Shown here: one piece after another, positions 17,326 through 25,999 of the stretch
How the letters are laid out: each line of letters starts with the position of its first letter
Numbering within the stretch: position 1 is the stretch's first letter
Assembly: GCF_022869785.1 (NCBI RefSeq)
Contig: NZ_CP094997.1
Coordinates: 1,488,001 to 1,552,000, forward strand
Direction: 5' to 3'
Length of the DNA: 64,000 nucleotides
Origin: Dyadobacter chenwenxiniae
GTDB lineage: Bacteria > Bacteroidota > Bacteroidia > Cytophagales > Spirosomataceae
The notes under the pieces: generated by a model
Database searches by the model: none
What the model was told of the DNA's origin: nothing
The model's input: only the letters and a program-made list of their open reading frames with translations
Made by a program: the position numbers and the translations under genes

Positions 17326-17807
17326 TGGAGCGCAAAACCAAAGTGCATGCCGAAGAAGGCAAACAGGAAATCGTCATTACGAGAGAGTTTGATCTGCCAC
17401 TCGATTTACTTTTTAAGGCCTATATGGAGCCTGAGATCGTAGCCCAATGGATGGGGACAAATGTGCTGAAACTCGAAAACAGGAAACACGGAGCCTATGA
17501 GTTCGAAACGTCAGACCCGCAGGGAAATGTGGTGGTTCGGATCAATGGCGTATATCCGGAATTTATACCCGGGCAGCGGATCACGCGGACGTTTGAAATG
17601 GAAAGCATTTTCGCTTCGCCAGTCACCTTCGCGGTACAGCTGGAATTCCTTGAATTTGAAGAGCTTACCATGAATACCAGTAAACTCACTATGCAGATTG
17701 TTTATAAAACGGTGGAACTCAGGGATCAAATGTTGAAAATGCCTTTTGCCCAGGGCATTAACATGGCGCATAACAGATTGCAGGAAATTGTAAACAATTT
17801 AAAATAA
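17325..17807 (+). CDS. SRPBCC/AHSA1-domain protein
   Basis: 160 residues, START-like fold related to the activator of Hsp90 ATPase. Visible segments are ITREFDLPLDLLFKAYMEPEIVAQWMG, GAYEFETSDPQGNVVVRINGVYPEF and the C-terminal helix INMAHNRLQEIVNNL. The proteins bind hydrophobic ligands in a central cavity; substrate and reaction are unknown for this ArsR-linked group. The start overlaps the arsR stop by one base, and the DoxX-like gene follows after 4 bp, so all three are one operon. Confidence 0.9.
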   Translation: MERKTKVHAEEGKQEIVITREFDLPLDLLFKAYMEPEIVAQWMGTNVLKLENRKHGAYEFETSDPQGNVVVRINGVYPEFIPGQRITRTFEMESIFASPVTFAVQLEFLEFEELTMNTSKLTMQIVYKTVELRDQMLKMPFAQGINMAHNRLQEIVNNLK

Positions 17808-17811
17808 CCGG

Positions 17812-18195
17812 ATGATGACAAAGCGAAACAAAATCATTTACTGGGTTGCAACCCTCTGGCTTTCATTGGGAATGGTGTCCAGCGGCGCAGTGCAGCTGAT
17901 CAAACTGAAGGAAGAAGTGGATATGATGACGCATTTGGGCTATCCGCTCTATTTCCTGACCATTATCGGCGTCTGGAAAATGCTGGGGGTGATTGCTATA
18001 CTGGTCCCCAAATTTCCCCTGGTTAAGGAATGGGCATATGCCGGTTTTTTCATTGCCATGTCAGGAGCCGTTTTTTCGCACATTGCTGCCGGCGACGGCG
18101 CGAAAGAATTTTTCGGGCCCGTATTATTGATCGTCCTGACAATCGTGTCGTGGTATTTCAGGCCGGAGTCGCGCAGATTGCGCAGTGAAGCGTAA
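17812..18195 (+). CDS. DoxX-like family membrane protein
   Basis: 127 residues with four hydrophobic spans (about 9-25, 48-67, 72-92 and 100-117). The pattern IIYWVATLWLSLGMVSSGAVQL and GYPLYFLTIIGVWKMLGVIAIL is typical of the DoxX_2 group. It is the last gene of the arsR-SRPBCC operon. Such genes recur with ArsR/SRPBCC pairs in Bacteroidota, but no biochemical role has been shown that I can name. Confidence 0.88.
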   Translation: MMTKRNKIIYWVATLWLSLGMVSSGAVQLIKLKEEVDMMTHLGYPLYFLTIIGVWKMLGVIAILVPKFPLVKEWAYAGFFIAMSGAVFSHIAAGDGAKEFFGPVLLIVLTIVSWYFRPESRRLRSEA

Positions 18196-18299
18196 AACGC
18201 TGCCGCGCGAAAATTAGAATATAGCCATTTCCTACTTTAACATTCGTGTAAATCCGTGTATTCGTGGCTTCTTGTGACGATACACCCATCCAATCCAAT

Positions 18300-18866
18300 A
18301 TGAAAAACAACAACAAACAGCTGTCACAGGACCAGACAAATGAGCTTCTGAACACATTGAAGGCCCGTTTTGAAAAAAACCAGGATCGTCACAAGGGTCT
18401 GGAGTGGAGTAAGATACAGGCCAGACTGGAAGCAGATCCGGAAAAGCTATGGGTGCTGGACGAAATGGAAGTAACGGGCGGCGAACCGGATGTGGTGGCT
18501 TATGATAAAGAATCAGATGCGTATATCTTTTTTGATTGCTCCCCGGAAACGCCGAAGGACCGCAGAAGCCTTTGTTATGATCGGGCAGCCTGGGAATCCC
18601 GGAAGGCCAACAGACCCGAGGGAACGGCGATGGACAAGGCGGCCGAAATGGGCATTGAACTTTTGACGGAAGAGGAATATCAGGAATTGCAGACACTTGG
18701 GAAATTTGATTTGAAAACGTCCAGCTGGCTGAAAACGAGTGCGGATGTAAGAAAGCTGGGTGGCGCAATATTCGGTGACCGCCGTTTCGACAGGGTTTTT
18801 ATTTATCACAACGGAGCGGATTCTTACTATGCCGCCAGAGGCTTCCGCGGCTCACTCAGGGTTTAA
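18300..18866 (+). CDS. DUF4256 domain-containing protein
   Basis: 188 residues, soluble and acidic, from the ATG at 18300; the 12 codons before it are poorly gene-like. It opens with a helical LSQDQTNELLNTLKARFEKNQ. The segments WVLDEMEVTGGEPDVVAYD, IFFDCSPETPKDRRSLCYDR and FGDRRFDRVFIYHNGADSYY are those of the DUF4256 family, which has no known function. It precedes an alkylation-repair gene by 17 bp on the same strand, so the two may be co-transcribed. Confidence 0.85.
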   Translation: MKNNNKQLSQDQTNELLNTLKARFEKNQDRHKGLEWSKIQARLEADPEKLWVLDEMEVTGGEPDVVAYDKESDAYIFFDCSPETPKDRRSLCYDRAAWESRKANRPEGTAMDKAAEMGIELLTEEEYQELQTLGKFDLKTSSWLKTSADVRKLGGAIFGDRRFDRVFIYHNGADSYYAARGFRGSLRV

Positions 18867-18883
18867 TTTACAAAAAACACAAC

Positions 18884-19552
18884 ATGATGACGCTCAAAGA
18901 GACACTAGATCAGCTCGAATCACTCGGGACGGAAAAGATGCGGGAGTTCAATACGAAACGTGGTGCGGGCGAGCATCAGTTCGGTATAAAACTGGGAGAT
19001 ATCCGGACTGTGGCAAACAAAATCAAAGCCGATCATGAGCTGGCCTTAGCGCTATGGGATACGGGAAATATCGAGGCCCGGCTTCTGGCTACATTGATTA
19101 TCAATTCCAAAAAACTATCAGCAGAAGAGCTCGACAAGATGGTTAGATCCGAGAGATACACGCAAGTCGCGGATTGGCTTTATTCCAACGTCATCAAAGA
19201 TCACCCGCTGGCTGAATCGCTGCGGACCGGGTGGGTGAACTCCGATGATACAATGGCAGCCAGGGCAGGATGGAGCCTCACAAGCGGCTGCGTGGCACGT
19301 AACCCGGACGCACTCGACCTGCCCGCAACCCTCGACCGCATCGAAGCGGAAATGCCAGGCGCGGCCCCGGAAGTGCAATGGACCATGAATTCAACGCTCG
19401 CGAATATTGGAATAAAATTTCCCGAACACCGCGAACGTGCAATCGCAATAGGCGAGCGGCTCGGCGTTTTTAAAGATTATCCCGTTTCCAAAGGCTGTAC
19501 TTCACCATTCGCCCCCATCTGGATCAGGGAAATTGTCCGAAGACAAGGTTGA
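18884..19552 (+). CDS. DNA alkylation repair protein (AlkD-like HEAT repeats)
   Basis: 222 residues, entirely helical, with HEAT-like repeats of the AlkD group, which in Bacillus excises alkylated purines without flipping the base. Segments that fit the family are HQFGIKLGDIRTVANKIK, LALALWDTGNIEARLLATLI, VADWLYSNVI, MAARAGWSLTSG and the closing KGCTSPFAPIWI. This last motif belongs to a subfamily common in Bacteroidota and Actinobacteria. I cannot confirm that all AlkD catalytic residues are kept. Confidence 0.85.
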   Translation: MMTLKETLDQLESLGTEKMREFNTKRGAGEHQFGIKLGDIRTVANKIKADHELALALWDTGNIEARLLATLIINSKKLSAEELDKMVRSERYTQVADWLYSNVIKDHPLAESLRTGWVNSDDTMAARAGWSLTSGCVARNPDALDLPATLDRIEAEMPGAAPEVQWTMNSTLANIGIKFPEHRERAIAIGERLGVFKDYPVSKGCTSPFAPIWIREIVRRQG

Positions 19553-19580
19553 CGTGTTCGGAAAGTCTGATTTCAGCGCA

Positions 19581-20471
19581 TTATTTTGCAAACTTTCTTG
19601 ATCCTGCAACGCAAAGTATGACGCCTGCGGTGATAGCTAGCATGCCCGCGTTCACGGGTTCGTGAAGCAATGTCGCTGCCAATGCCAGTCCAAAGAACGG
19701 CTGCAGCAATTGGAGCTGTCCTACCGCAGCAATGCCCCCCTGCGCAAGCCCGCGATACCAGAATACAAAGCCGATCAGCATGCTGAACAGCGAAACATAT
19801 GCAAGCCCGATCCACGCGGGTGTGCCGATTGTGGAAAGTGACGCCGGCATCAGAAAGATTAGCGCAGGCGTCATAAATGGCAGCGAAATCACCAAGGCCC
19901 AACAAATCACCTGCCATCCACCCAGCGTTTTGGAAAGCTTTGCACCTTCAGCATAGCCAAGTCCACACAGAATAATGGCTAATAACATCAGCAGATCGCC
20001 AACGGGCGCTGCGGAGATCCCTTGTGCAAAGGCGTAGCCTGTAACCAGCAGGCTTCCCAGGACCGAAAATAGCCAAAAAGCCGGACGCGGGCGCTCGCTG
20101 CCGCGAATGACGCCGAATATTGCCGTTGCAAGCGGCAGCATACCCACAAAAACAATTGAATGTGCCGAAGAAACATACTGCAGCGCCAGCGCAGACAAGA
20201 GCGGGTAGCCGACTACGACGCCGAGCGAAACGATAGCCAGCGGAATAATTTGTGATTTGGAAGGTCGCTTTTCGCGGAAGACCAGCAGCATGGAAAGGCC
20301 CAGCAGGCCGGCAATCATTGCGCGCGCCACGGTTAGAAACACAGGATCGAAATCCAGAATGGCCACTTTTGTTGCCGGGAGCGAGCCGCTAAATATCAGT
20401 ACGCCCAGGAAACCGTTGATCCAGCCGCTGGAAATGCTTTCTTTTGAATTGTAGAGAATTAGTTTGTTCAT
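19581..20471 (-). CDS. EamA/DMT family exporter
   Basis: 296 residues, ten hydrophobic spans in two EamA halves, typical of drug/metabolite exporters such as RhaT/YdcZ relatives. The start at 20471 is chosen because the longer frame would run through the MocR operators and into the divergent gene. Signature pieces are VARAMIAGLLGLSMLL, SSAHSIVFVGMLPLATAIFG and the C-terminal GMLAITAGVILCVAGSR. It is divergent from a MocR-type regulator (107 bp between starts), which most likely controls it. A -7-like element, TAATTTTG, reads leftward at 20512-20505. Confidence 0.9.
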   Translation of the reverse strand: MNKLILYNSKESISSGWINGFLGVLIFSGSLPATKVAILDFDPVFLTVARAMIAGLLGLSMLLVFREKRPSKSQIIPLAIVSLGVVVGYPLLSALALQYVSSAHSIVFVGMLPLATAIFGVIRGSERPRPAFWLFSVLGSLLVTGYAFAQGISAAPVGDLLMLLAIILCGLGYAEGAKLSKTLGGWQVICWALVISLPFMTPALIFLMPASLSTIGTPAWIGLAYVSLFSMLIGFVFWYRGLAQGGIAAVGQLQLLQPFFGLALAATLLHEPVNAGMLAITAGVILCVAGSRKFAK

Positions 20472-20532
20472 GCTGTCTTTATGCCGGTCGCTTTCTATTT
20501 TAAGCAAAATTACAACCGCTATATTTGTGGAT

Positions 20533-20575
20533 ACAGTAACAATTTTGTGTATTTTAATGGGCACAGTTACATTTG
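20533..20575 (+). promoter_or_regulatory. Direct-repeat operator and promoter of the MocR-type regulator
   Basis: Two direct repeats, ACAGTAACAATTTTG (20533-20547) and ACAGTTACATTTG (20563-20575), start exactly 30 bp apart, close to three helical turns. They coincide with a Bacteroidota promoter, TTTG (20544-20547)-N20-TACATTTG (20568-20575). The -7 element ends only 3 bp before the ATG at 20579, which implies a leaderless or nearly leaderless transcript. Widely spaced direct repeats are the known layout for MocR regulators such as GabR and PdxR. Confidence 0.68.
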
Positions 20576-20578
20576 CAC

Positions 20579-21991
20579 ATGAACAGAGATTTTCTTTATA
20601 ACGAAATAGCCAATGCAATTGCCGGCCAGATCACGACCGGCGTTCTGAAAAAGGGGGACAAATTGCCTTCCGTAAGGACGCTGTGCAGGGAACACAACAT
20701 TAGCATGAACACTGCGAAGCGCGTTTTCCTGGAACTGGAAGCAAAATCTCTGGTTGATTCAAAACCACAGTCCGGCTACTTCGTAAGCTGGGGACCACAT
20801 ACGAAGCTGCGTCTCCCTGAGGTGAGCCAGCCATCATTGGTTGCCAGTCACCAGGAGCCGGACGAGCTCATCAATAAGGTGTATGCCAACATGGGAAGCG
20901 CAGATTTCACTCTTTTTTCCATTGGCGTTCCTTCCACCGACTTGCTTCCACTGGCAAAATTAAGAAAGGAGATAATTACGGCGACGCGTGAGCTGAAAGG
21001 CGGCGGAATGGCTTATGAGTCATTGCAGGGTAATTTGAAACTGCGAAGAATGATTGCCATCCGATCTCTGGGCTGGGGAGGAAATTTGCATGAAAATGAT
21101 CTGATAACCACTAGTGGCGCTATGAATGCGCTGGCTTTTTGTCTGATGGCACTGGGCAAGCAGGGTGACACCGTAGCCATGGAAAGCCCGTGCTTTCCCG
21201 GCACGCTGCAACTGGCTATCAGTCTGGGATTTAAGGTGCTGGAACTGCCCACACACCCTGTGACAGGTTTGGAAATTGAAGCACTGAAGGAAGCAATTCC
21301 AAAAATCGATCTTTGTCTTTTGGTGCCGAATTTCAATACGCCACTGGGAAGCTGTATGCCGGAGGCAAACAAGAAAGAAATAGTTGCGCTACTCTCCAAA
21401 CACCAGATCCCGCTCATTGAGGATGACATTTACGGCGATCTTTACTTCGGTACGCAACGCCCCAAATGCTGCAAATCATTCGATAAGGAGGGAAATGTGC
21501 TTTGGTGCGGTTCCGTGTCGAAAACCCTGGCTCCCGGTTATCGGGTAGGGTGGGTGGCGCCGGGAAAATACAAGGAAAAACTGTTGAAACTAAAATTGGT
21601 ACATTCCATTTCCTCTCCAGCGATTGCCCAGGAAGCCGTCGCCAATTTCCTGAACTCGGGTAAATACGAGAGCCATCTCAGGCAACTTCGGCGCACATTG
21701 CATGATAATACCCAAAAGTACATCCACGCCATAGCACGGCATTTTCCAGAGGAAACAAAGACGAGCCGACCACAAGGCGGGCTCTCGATTTGGGTGGAAT
21801 TGGATAAACGAACCGACACCGCTAAACTTTATGACCTGGCTATCAAACAGCAGATCAGCATTGCTCCCGGACGCATGTTCACCCTTCAGAACCAATTCGA
21901 AAATTGTATGAGACTCTGCGTTGGCCTGCCGTGGTCCGGGGAAATCGAAGCCCGGCTTAAACAGTTGGGGGATTTGGCGAAGATGATTTAG
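20579..21991 (+). CDS. MocR-type transcriptional regulator (GntR HTH fused to PLP aminotransferase domain)
   Basis: 470 residues. The N-terminal winged helix (LYNEIANAIAGQITTGVLKKGDKLPSVR, then ISMNTAKRVFLELEAKSLV) is joined by a linker to an aminotransferase fold-type I domain. In that domain SVSKTLAPGYRVGW contains the PLP-binding lysine and IEDDIYGDLYF the cofactor aspartate region. MocR proteins use PLP as an effector and usually regulate a divergent neighbour, here the EamA exporter. Direct repeats and the promoter lie immediately upstream. The exported compound is likely an amino acid or vitamer, by inference from the family. Confidence 0.93.
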   Translation: MNRDFLYNEIANAIAGQITTGVLKKGDKLPSVRTLCREHNISMNTAKRVFLELEAKSLVDSKPQSGYFVSWGPHTKLRLPEVSQPSLVASHQEPDELINKVYANMGSADFTLFSIGVPSTDLLPLAKLRKEIITATRELKGGGMAYESLQGNLKLRRMIAIRSLGWGGNLHENDLITTSGAMNALAFCLMALGKQGDTVAMESPCFPGTLQLAISLGFKVLELPTHPVTGLEIEALKEAIPKIDLCLLVPNFNTPLGSCMPEANKKEIVALLSKHQIPLIEDDIYGDLYFGTQRPKCCKSFDKEGNVLWCGSVSKTLAPGYRVGWVAPGKYKEKLLKLKLVHSISSPAIAQEAVANFLNSGKYESHLRQLRRTLHDNTQKYIHAIARHFPEETKTSRPQGGLSIWVELDKRTDTAKLYDLAIKQQISIAPGRMFTLQNQFENCMRLCVGLPWSGEIEARLKQLGDLAKMI

Positions 21992-22050
21992 AAAATAAAA
22001 TTGTTTCCGGGTGGGCGGTCAATTTAATCCGGGGGATTATCAATTGTAAT

Positions 22051-24831
22051 TTAATCGGCTGCCAGCTTCTTGCCTTGTGCTTCCAAAATGAGCTGCAAAT
22101 CGGCATTTTCTTCGGATACATGGACATAAGTGCCCTTCCCGATCTTACTTAACTTTTTGAGCTTTTGGCCTATGTGTGGATTTCTGCCAAATGTGAAAAT
22201 GCTCAGGTAAAGGTCCTGACGTGCATTCTGACCAATCATTTGCATCACTTCATCACTGACCGGAAATTCTCCGTCTGTGGCCAGAATGATCCGGTTGTTC
22301 CCGCCGCGGATGTATTGTTTGTTAGCCGTTTTATAGGCAAGACGGATGCCCTCATTGCCATCCGTATCCCCATCCGATTGCAGCAAATCGATCATGCGGG
22401 CGATCTCGGCAGACTTGGATCCTGATGTCGGTTTCAAAACAACGCGTGCTTTGCCGGAGTATAAAACAATTGATATTTGATCTTCTGGCCGCAATAGTGT
22501 CAACATTGATTTGATGGAACGTTTCAGGAGCGGCATTTTGTAAGGGGAGTTCATGGAGGACGACACATCCAGCAAAAGCACCATATTATTAGCCGCAAAT
22601 CCGTCCAATGAACGGGTAACCTGCTGATTTGCCGCGTTTCTATCTACAAAAACCGTGTCAACACGGATACGTTCCACATAAACCGTGTCGGTTTTTGACT
22701 GCAAAACCTGCGTGGCAAGGGGAACTGCCGGATTTTCGGTCAGGGCAGCGGCAGTTTTAGATTTTTCTAAGGCGGTTATTTCCGGATCAGGTTCCTTAAC
22801 GGCGTCTTTCCGGACGGGTTCCGGCTGCGGTGATTTGGCAGGATTTGCGGTTTTTGATTCACCGGATTTTGCGAAAACAAACAGGTCAGGCTGGTTAACG
22901 ACTTTGAGCAAACTTCCTTTTGCCAATTCTACAAACTTGTTGTATTGATAAACGAGCTCATTGTTATAGAAATAGTAAAAAGACTCAAATGGATGGCGCG
23001 GGGAACCTGGCGAAAGGTTTTTCACCTTCTTCGTCAGGTCAGCAAACCTGGCCGAATTTCCCGCCAGATCTTCATAAGGAGAGTAAGGGCAAAGGCCGTT
23101 GCTGCGGCCGTATCGTTGTAATCCTTTCAAATTCTGATACTCGTCGGCAATCAATTCCTGTGCATCGCCTTCGATTTTTGCGATCGCCGGAATTTCAGGG
23201 CTTTCGCGTCTCAATAATGCTTTCACGCCAAAAAGTACATCCCGGTTGTCGTCCATTGCGCTCTGTAATGCCTTGCCGGCAATGATCCAGGAGCTTTTCG
23301 AGTCCGTTGGCGGAAAAGTTTCGTAAATGCGGCGAACGTCATTGTAAAGCTGTTCTTTCTTTTTGTCAAATGTGTCAAAAAGTGTCAGATAACGATCCAG
23401 AATGGCGTCCGACCGTTGCAATTGGTCTTTGAGATAGCGCTTGTCATTGGTATAAGCAATGAGCTCGATGCTCAGGTTATCCATTTCTTTCAGCACATTC
23501 ATCAGCACTTCGGTTTGCCTGTTAACGGATGCCCGATATGGCTCCGGAACGGCTGCGCTGGCAGTCATAAGGAGTGCATATGCCGATGACGGAATTTTAA
23601 ATTTTTCATGTGAATATTCCAGGCTAGCGCGCGAACTGCTTCGGACCGGATCTCGGTAATATTCAGCGGAAGACTGATAATTGCGGAGTGTCGATTGCAA
23701 CGAATGCATTTGCCGCAGTGATTCATTTACAAATTCAATGTAATCGTTCAATGTCCGAAGCAACGCAGGAGAAGCGGGGGCGCTCGCCCTTTTTGTGTCA
23801 AAAGACAATAGCGGTTTGTCTTCAAACGGAACCGTTCCCGCCGCGTTTTTATCTGCCTTCAAAGTCTTCTCTTTCGCAAACACCGGACTAAATGCCGGAT
23901 AATAAAGCAACCTGCGTTTGGTTTGACTGTAATTGACAAAAGAGTTCTGAAATGCCAGCAGATCCTGATTAAACTGGTTCATTAGCAGCACATAATATTC
24001 ATTTCCATGCACAGCCGACTGTTTTGCTTCGAATGTGTAATCGTCTATGGCCCTGCCTTTTAATGATTGCATCGAGCTTAGAGCCGATTTGAAAGAACTT
24101 AACATATCGTCAGCCGGATATTCGAGTCTGGCCTTGGTGTTATCAATGGTTGCGAGAAATTTTTCGTCGGCCAGCATGCTTCGCCGAACGGTTTCAACCG
24201 GCCAGTCAGCCCGGGTTTCTTCATTTAAATAATAAGGCAATGAATCGAGTAACGCGCGCTGGCTGACGATCACGTGCTCCATCGCTTTTTCTGTAAGTAA
24301 ATATGGATCAGCGGCGGAATAGGGTTGATGCTTTCGGTAAACCTGCTGCACTTGCTCGTAGAATGCATCTTTTTCATGGCTGAAACGGTCGAACATTCCC
24401 TGAATTTTGGATACATATTCTTCTGATTGTTTCAGGTCATCTTTTTGATATGCTTTCAGGCGCACATGCGTTTCCAATTGCTTGCAAACGACATCAATGT
24501 CATTCAGCGTTTCCCAGATCGCCCTTGCATTTTTGTTCAGACGGTCCATTTCGGCAGCCGGTAAGCCATTTACAGTCATTGCTTTTTTGAAATAATATTC
24601 TTCCAATGGCCCGGAAGACGGTAACCTGAGGTCAGAAACCGGCTTTTTCCTGTATCGACTTACTGCCTCCTGATAACTCGCCAGCATTTTGAAACGCGCG
24701 ATCAGCACTTCGGATGATTTGTCCAAAAACGTCACATAATGGTTCAGCGACTGCGTGGGAGCTTCCGTTTGCGCCAGGATTGCGGTGCATTTCAGAAGGA
24801 AAAGGAGCAGGGAAACATAACAGAATTTCAT
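22051..24831 (-). CDS. Secreted von Willebrand A protein with a duplicated helical module
   Basis: 926 residues with a signal peptide (about 1-20). Two related helical modules follow. Module 1 starts LNHYVTFLDKS (about 29) and module 2 LNDYIEFVNES (about 365). Their later parts also match (YQKDDLKQSEEYVSKIQGMF against YLKDQLQRSDAILDRYLTLF, then TEKAMEHVIVSQRALL against AGKALQSAMDDNRDVL). A Pro/Lys-rich linker with the twin motif TDTVYVERIRVDTVFV leads to a C-terminal VWA domain (about 745-926) with an intact MIDAS (DVSSSM, then DTDG and LATDGEF). The VWA part should bind a metal and a partner protein; the modules have no name I recognise. It stands alone, divergent from the aldo/keto reductase. 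Confidence 0.85.
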   Translation of the reverse strand: MKFCYVSLLLFLLKCTAILAQTEAPTQSLNHYVTFLDKSSEVLIARFKMLASYQEAVSRYRKKPVSDLRLPSSGPLEEYYFKKAMTVNGLPAAEMDRLNKNARAIWETLNDIDVVCKQLETHVRLKAYQKDDLKQSEEYVSKIQGMFDRFSHEKDAFYEQVQQVYRKHQPYSAADPYLLTEKAMEHVIVSQRALLDSLPYYLNEETRADWPVETVRRSMLADEKFLATIDNTKARLEYPADDMLSSFKSALSSMQSLKGRAIDDYTFEAKQSAVHGNEYYVLLMNQFNQDLLAFQNSFVNYSQTKRRLLYYPAFSPVFAKEKTLKADKNAAGTVPFEDKPLLSFDTKRASAPASPALLRTLNDYIEFVNESLRQMHSLQSTLRNYQSSAEYYRDPVRSSSRASLEYSHEKFKIPSSAYALLMTASAAVPEPYRASVNRQTEVLMNVLKEMDNLSIELIAYTNDKRYLKDQLQRSDAILDRYLTLFDTFDKKKEQLYNDVRRIYETFPPTDSKSSWIIAGKALQSAMDDNRDVLFGVKALLRRESPEIPAIAKIEGDAQELIADEYQNLKGLQRYGRSNGLCPYSPYEDLAGNSARFADLTKKVKNLSPGSPRHPFESFYYFYNNELVYQYNKFVELAKGSLLKVVNQPDLFVFAKSGESKTANPAKSPQPEPVRKDAVKEPDPEITALEKSKTAAALTENPAVPLATQVLQSKTDTVYVERIRVDTVFVDRNAANQQVTRSLDGFAANNMVLLLDVSSSMNSPYKMPLLKRSIKSMLTLLRPEDQISIVLYSGKARVVLKPTSGSKSAEIARMIDLLQSDGDTDGNEGIRLAYKTANKQYIRGGNNRIILATDGEFPVSDEVMQMIGQNARQDLYLSIFTFGRNPHIGQKLKKLSKIGKGTYVHVSEENADLQLILEAQGKKLAAD

Positions 24832-24907
24832 GCTGTATAATGTATGCGGTGTATAGATTCACGATGCACGAATGTCGGAAAATTCATGTAAAAATTTCGT
24901 CCCGGCT

Positions 24908-24980
24908 TTTGGATACAACCTTCCCTGATTTGGATACACCCACATTTTTAGTATACGGTAGTTTTGTCATGTACTAAAAA
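24908..24980 (+). promoter_or_regulatory. AraC-type direct repeats, promoter and inverted repeat before the aldo/keto reductase gene
   Basis: TTTGGATACA occurs twice (24908-24917 and 24929-24938), exactly 21 bp apart, the spacing of adjacent AraC-family half-sites. Downstream is a Bacteroidota -7 element, TAGTTTTG (24959-24966), enclosed by an inverted repeat TTTTTAGTA/TACTAAAAA (24945-24953 and 24972-24980). The AraC gene that follows the reductase is the likely regulator. Confidence 0.62.
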
Positions 24981-24989
24981 CACAAAAAG

Positions 24990-25997
24990 ATGAGCATTAG
25001 AAAAGTTAATTTAGGAAACCAGGGCTTGACAGTGCCCAATATAGGACTGGGTTGCATGGGCATGACGCAGATTGCAGGTGCAGATATTTACGGAAAAGCA
25101 GACGAGGGCGAGGCGATCAGGAGCATCCACCGTTCCTTGGAACTGGGTGGCAATTTTCTGGATACAGCCGACCTTTACGGCCCGTTATTAAACGAACGGC
25201 TTATTGCAAAAGCCATTGATGGCAACCGTGACCGTTACATTATCGCCACAAAATTTGGTTTTGAAATTGATGATAATGAGCAGCTTACCTGGAAATTCAA
25301 TGGCAATCCGGATTATGTCAGAAAAGCTGTGGAGCGGTCTTTGAAAAATTTGGGAACGGATTACATTGATCTGTATTATCTGCATCGCCTGGATCCCGAA
25401 GTGCCCATTGAAGACACGGTAGGCTCTATGGCAGCGCTTGTAAAAGAAGGAAAAGTGGGTTATCTTGGACTTTCGGAAGTTTCTTCCCAAACGCTTCGAA
25501 AAGCCCACGCGACGCATCCGATCACAGCATTGCAGACAGAATATTCTTTGTTTGAAAGGACCGTGGAAGAGGCAGGGGTTTTGGATACATTACAGGAATT
25601 GGGCATTGGGTTTGTTGCTTACTCCCCGCTGGGACGAGGATTTATTTCCGGTGAAAGGATCAAAAGCCCGGATGATTTTCCCGCCGATGATTTCAGGCGT
25701 TCCATCCCGCGTTTCCAGGGCGAGCAGTTTTACAAAAACCTCGAACTTGCCGATGCAATCGAAAATCTGGCTTCGGAAAAGGGAGTGACCGCCTCGCAGC
25801 TTGCCATTGCATGGATCATTGCAAAAGGACATCTTCCGATCCCGGGAACGAAGCGGGTAAAATACATTGAGGAGAACATTGCAGCCGCAAACATTGTATT
25901 AAATGAAACAGAAGTAGCCAGTCTGGAAAGCATTGTGCCGCTGGGCATTACAGGCGCGCGATACGACGAAGCGGGCATGGGCTGGATTGATGAATAA
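24990..25997 (+). CDS. Aldo/keto reductase
   Basis: 335 residues, NADPH-dependent (beta/alpha)8 barrel reductase. The catalytic tetrad is visible: Asp and Tyr in NFLDTADLYG, Lys in ATKFG and His in YYLHRLD. The cofactor loop IPGTKRVKYIEENIAAANI is near the C-terminus. The closing GITGARYDEAGMGWID matches the group often annotated as YhdN/pyridoxal-reductase-like. Only 2 bp separate its stop from the AraC regulator, so they are co-transcribed. Substrate unknown, probably an aldehyde. Confidence 0.94.
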   Translation: MSIRKVNLGNQGLTVPNIGLGCMGMTQIAGADIYGKADEGEAIRSIHRSLELGGNFLDTADLYGPLLNERLIAKAIDGNRDRYIIATKFGFEIDDNEQLTWKFNGNPDYVRKAVERSLKNLGTDYIDLYYLHRLDPEVPIEDTVGSMAALVKEGKVGYLGLSEVSSQTLRKAHATHPITALQTEYSLFERTVEEAGVLDTLQELGIGFVAYSPLGRGFISGERIKSPDDFPADDFRRSIPRFQGEQFYKNLELADAIENLASEKGVTASQLAIAWIIAKGHLPIPGTKRVKYIEENIAAANIVLNETEVASLESIVPLGITGARYDEAGMGWIDE

Positions 25998-25999
25998 AT

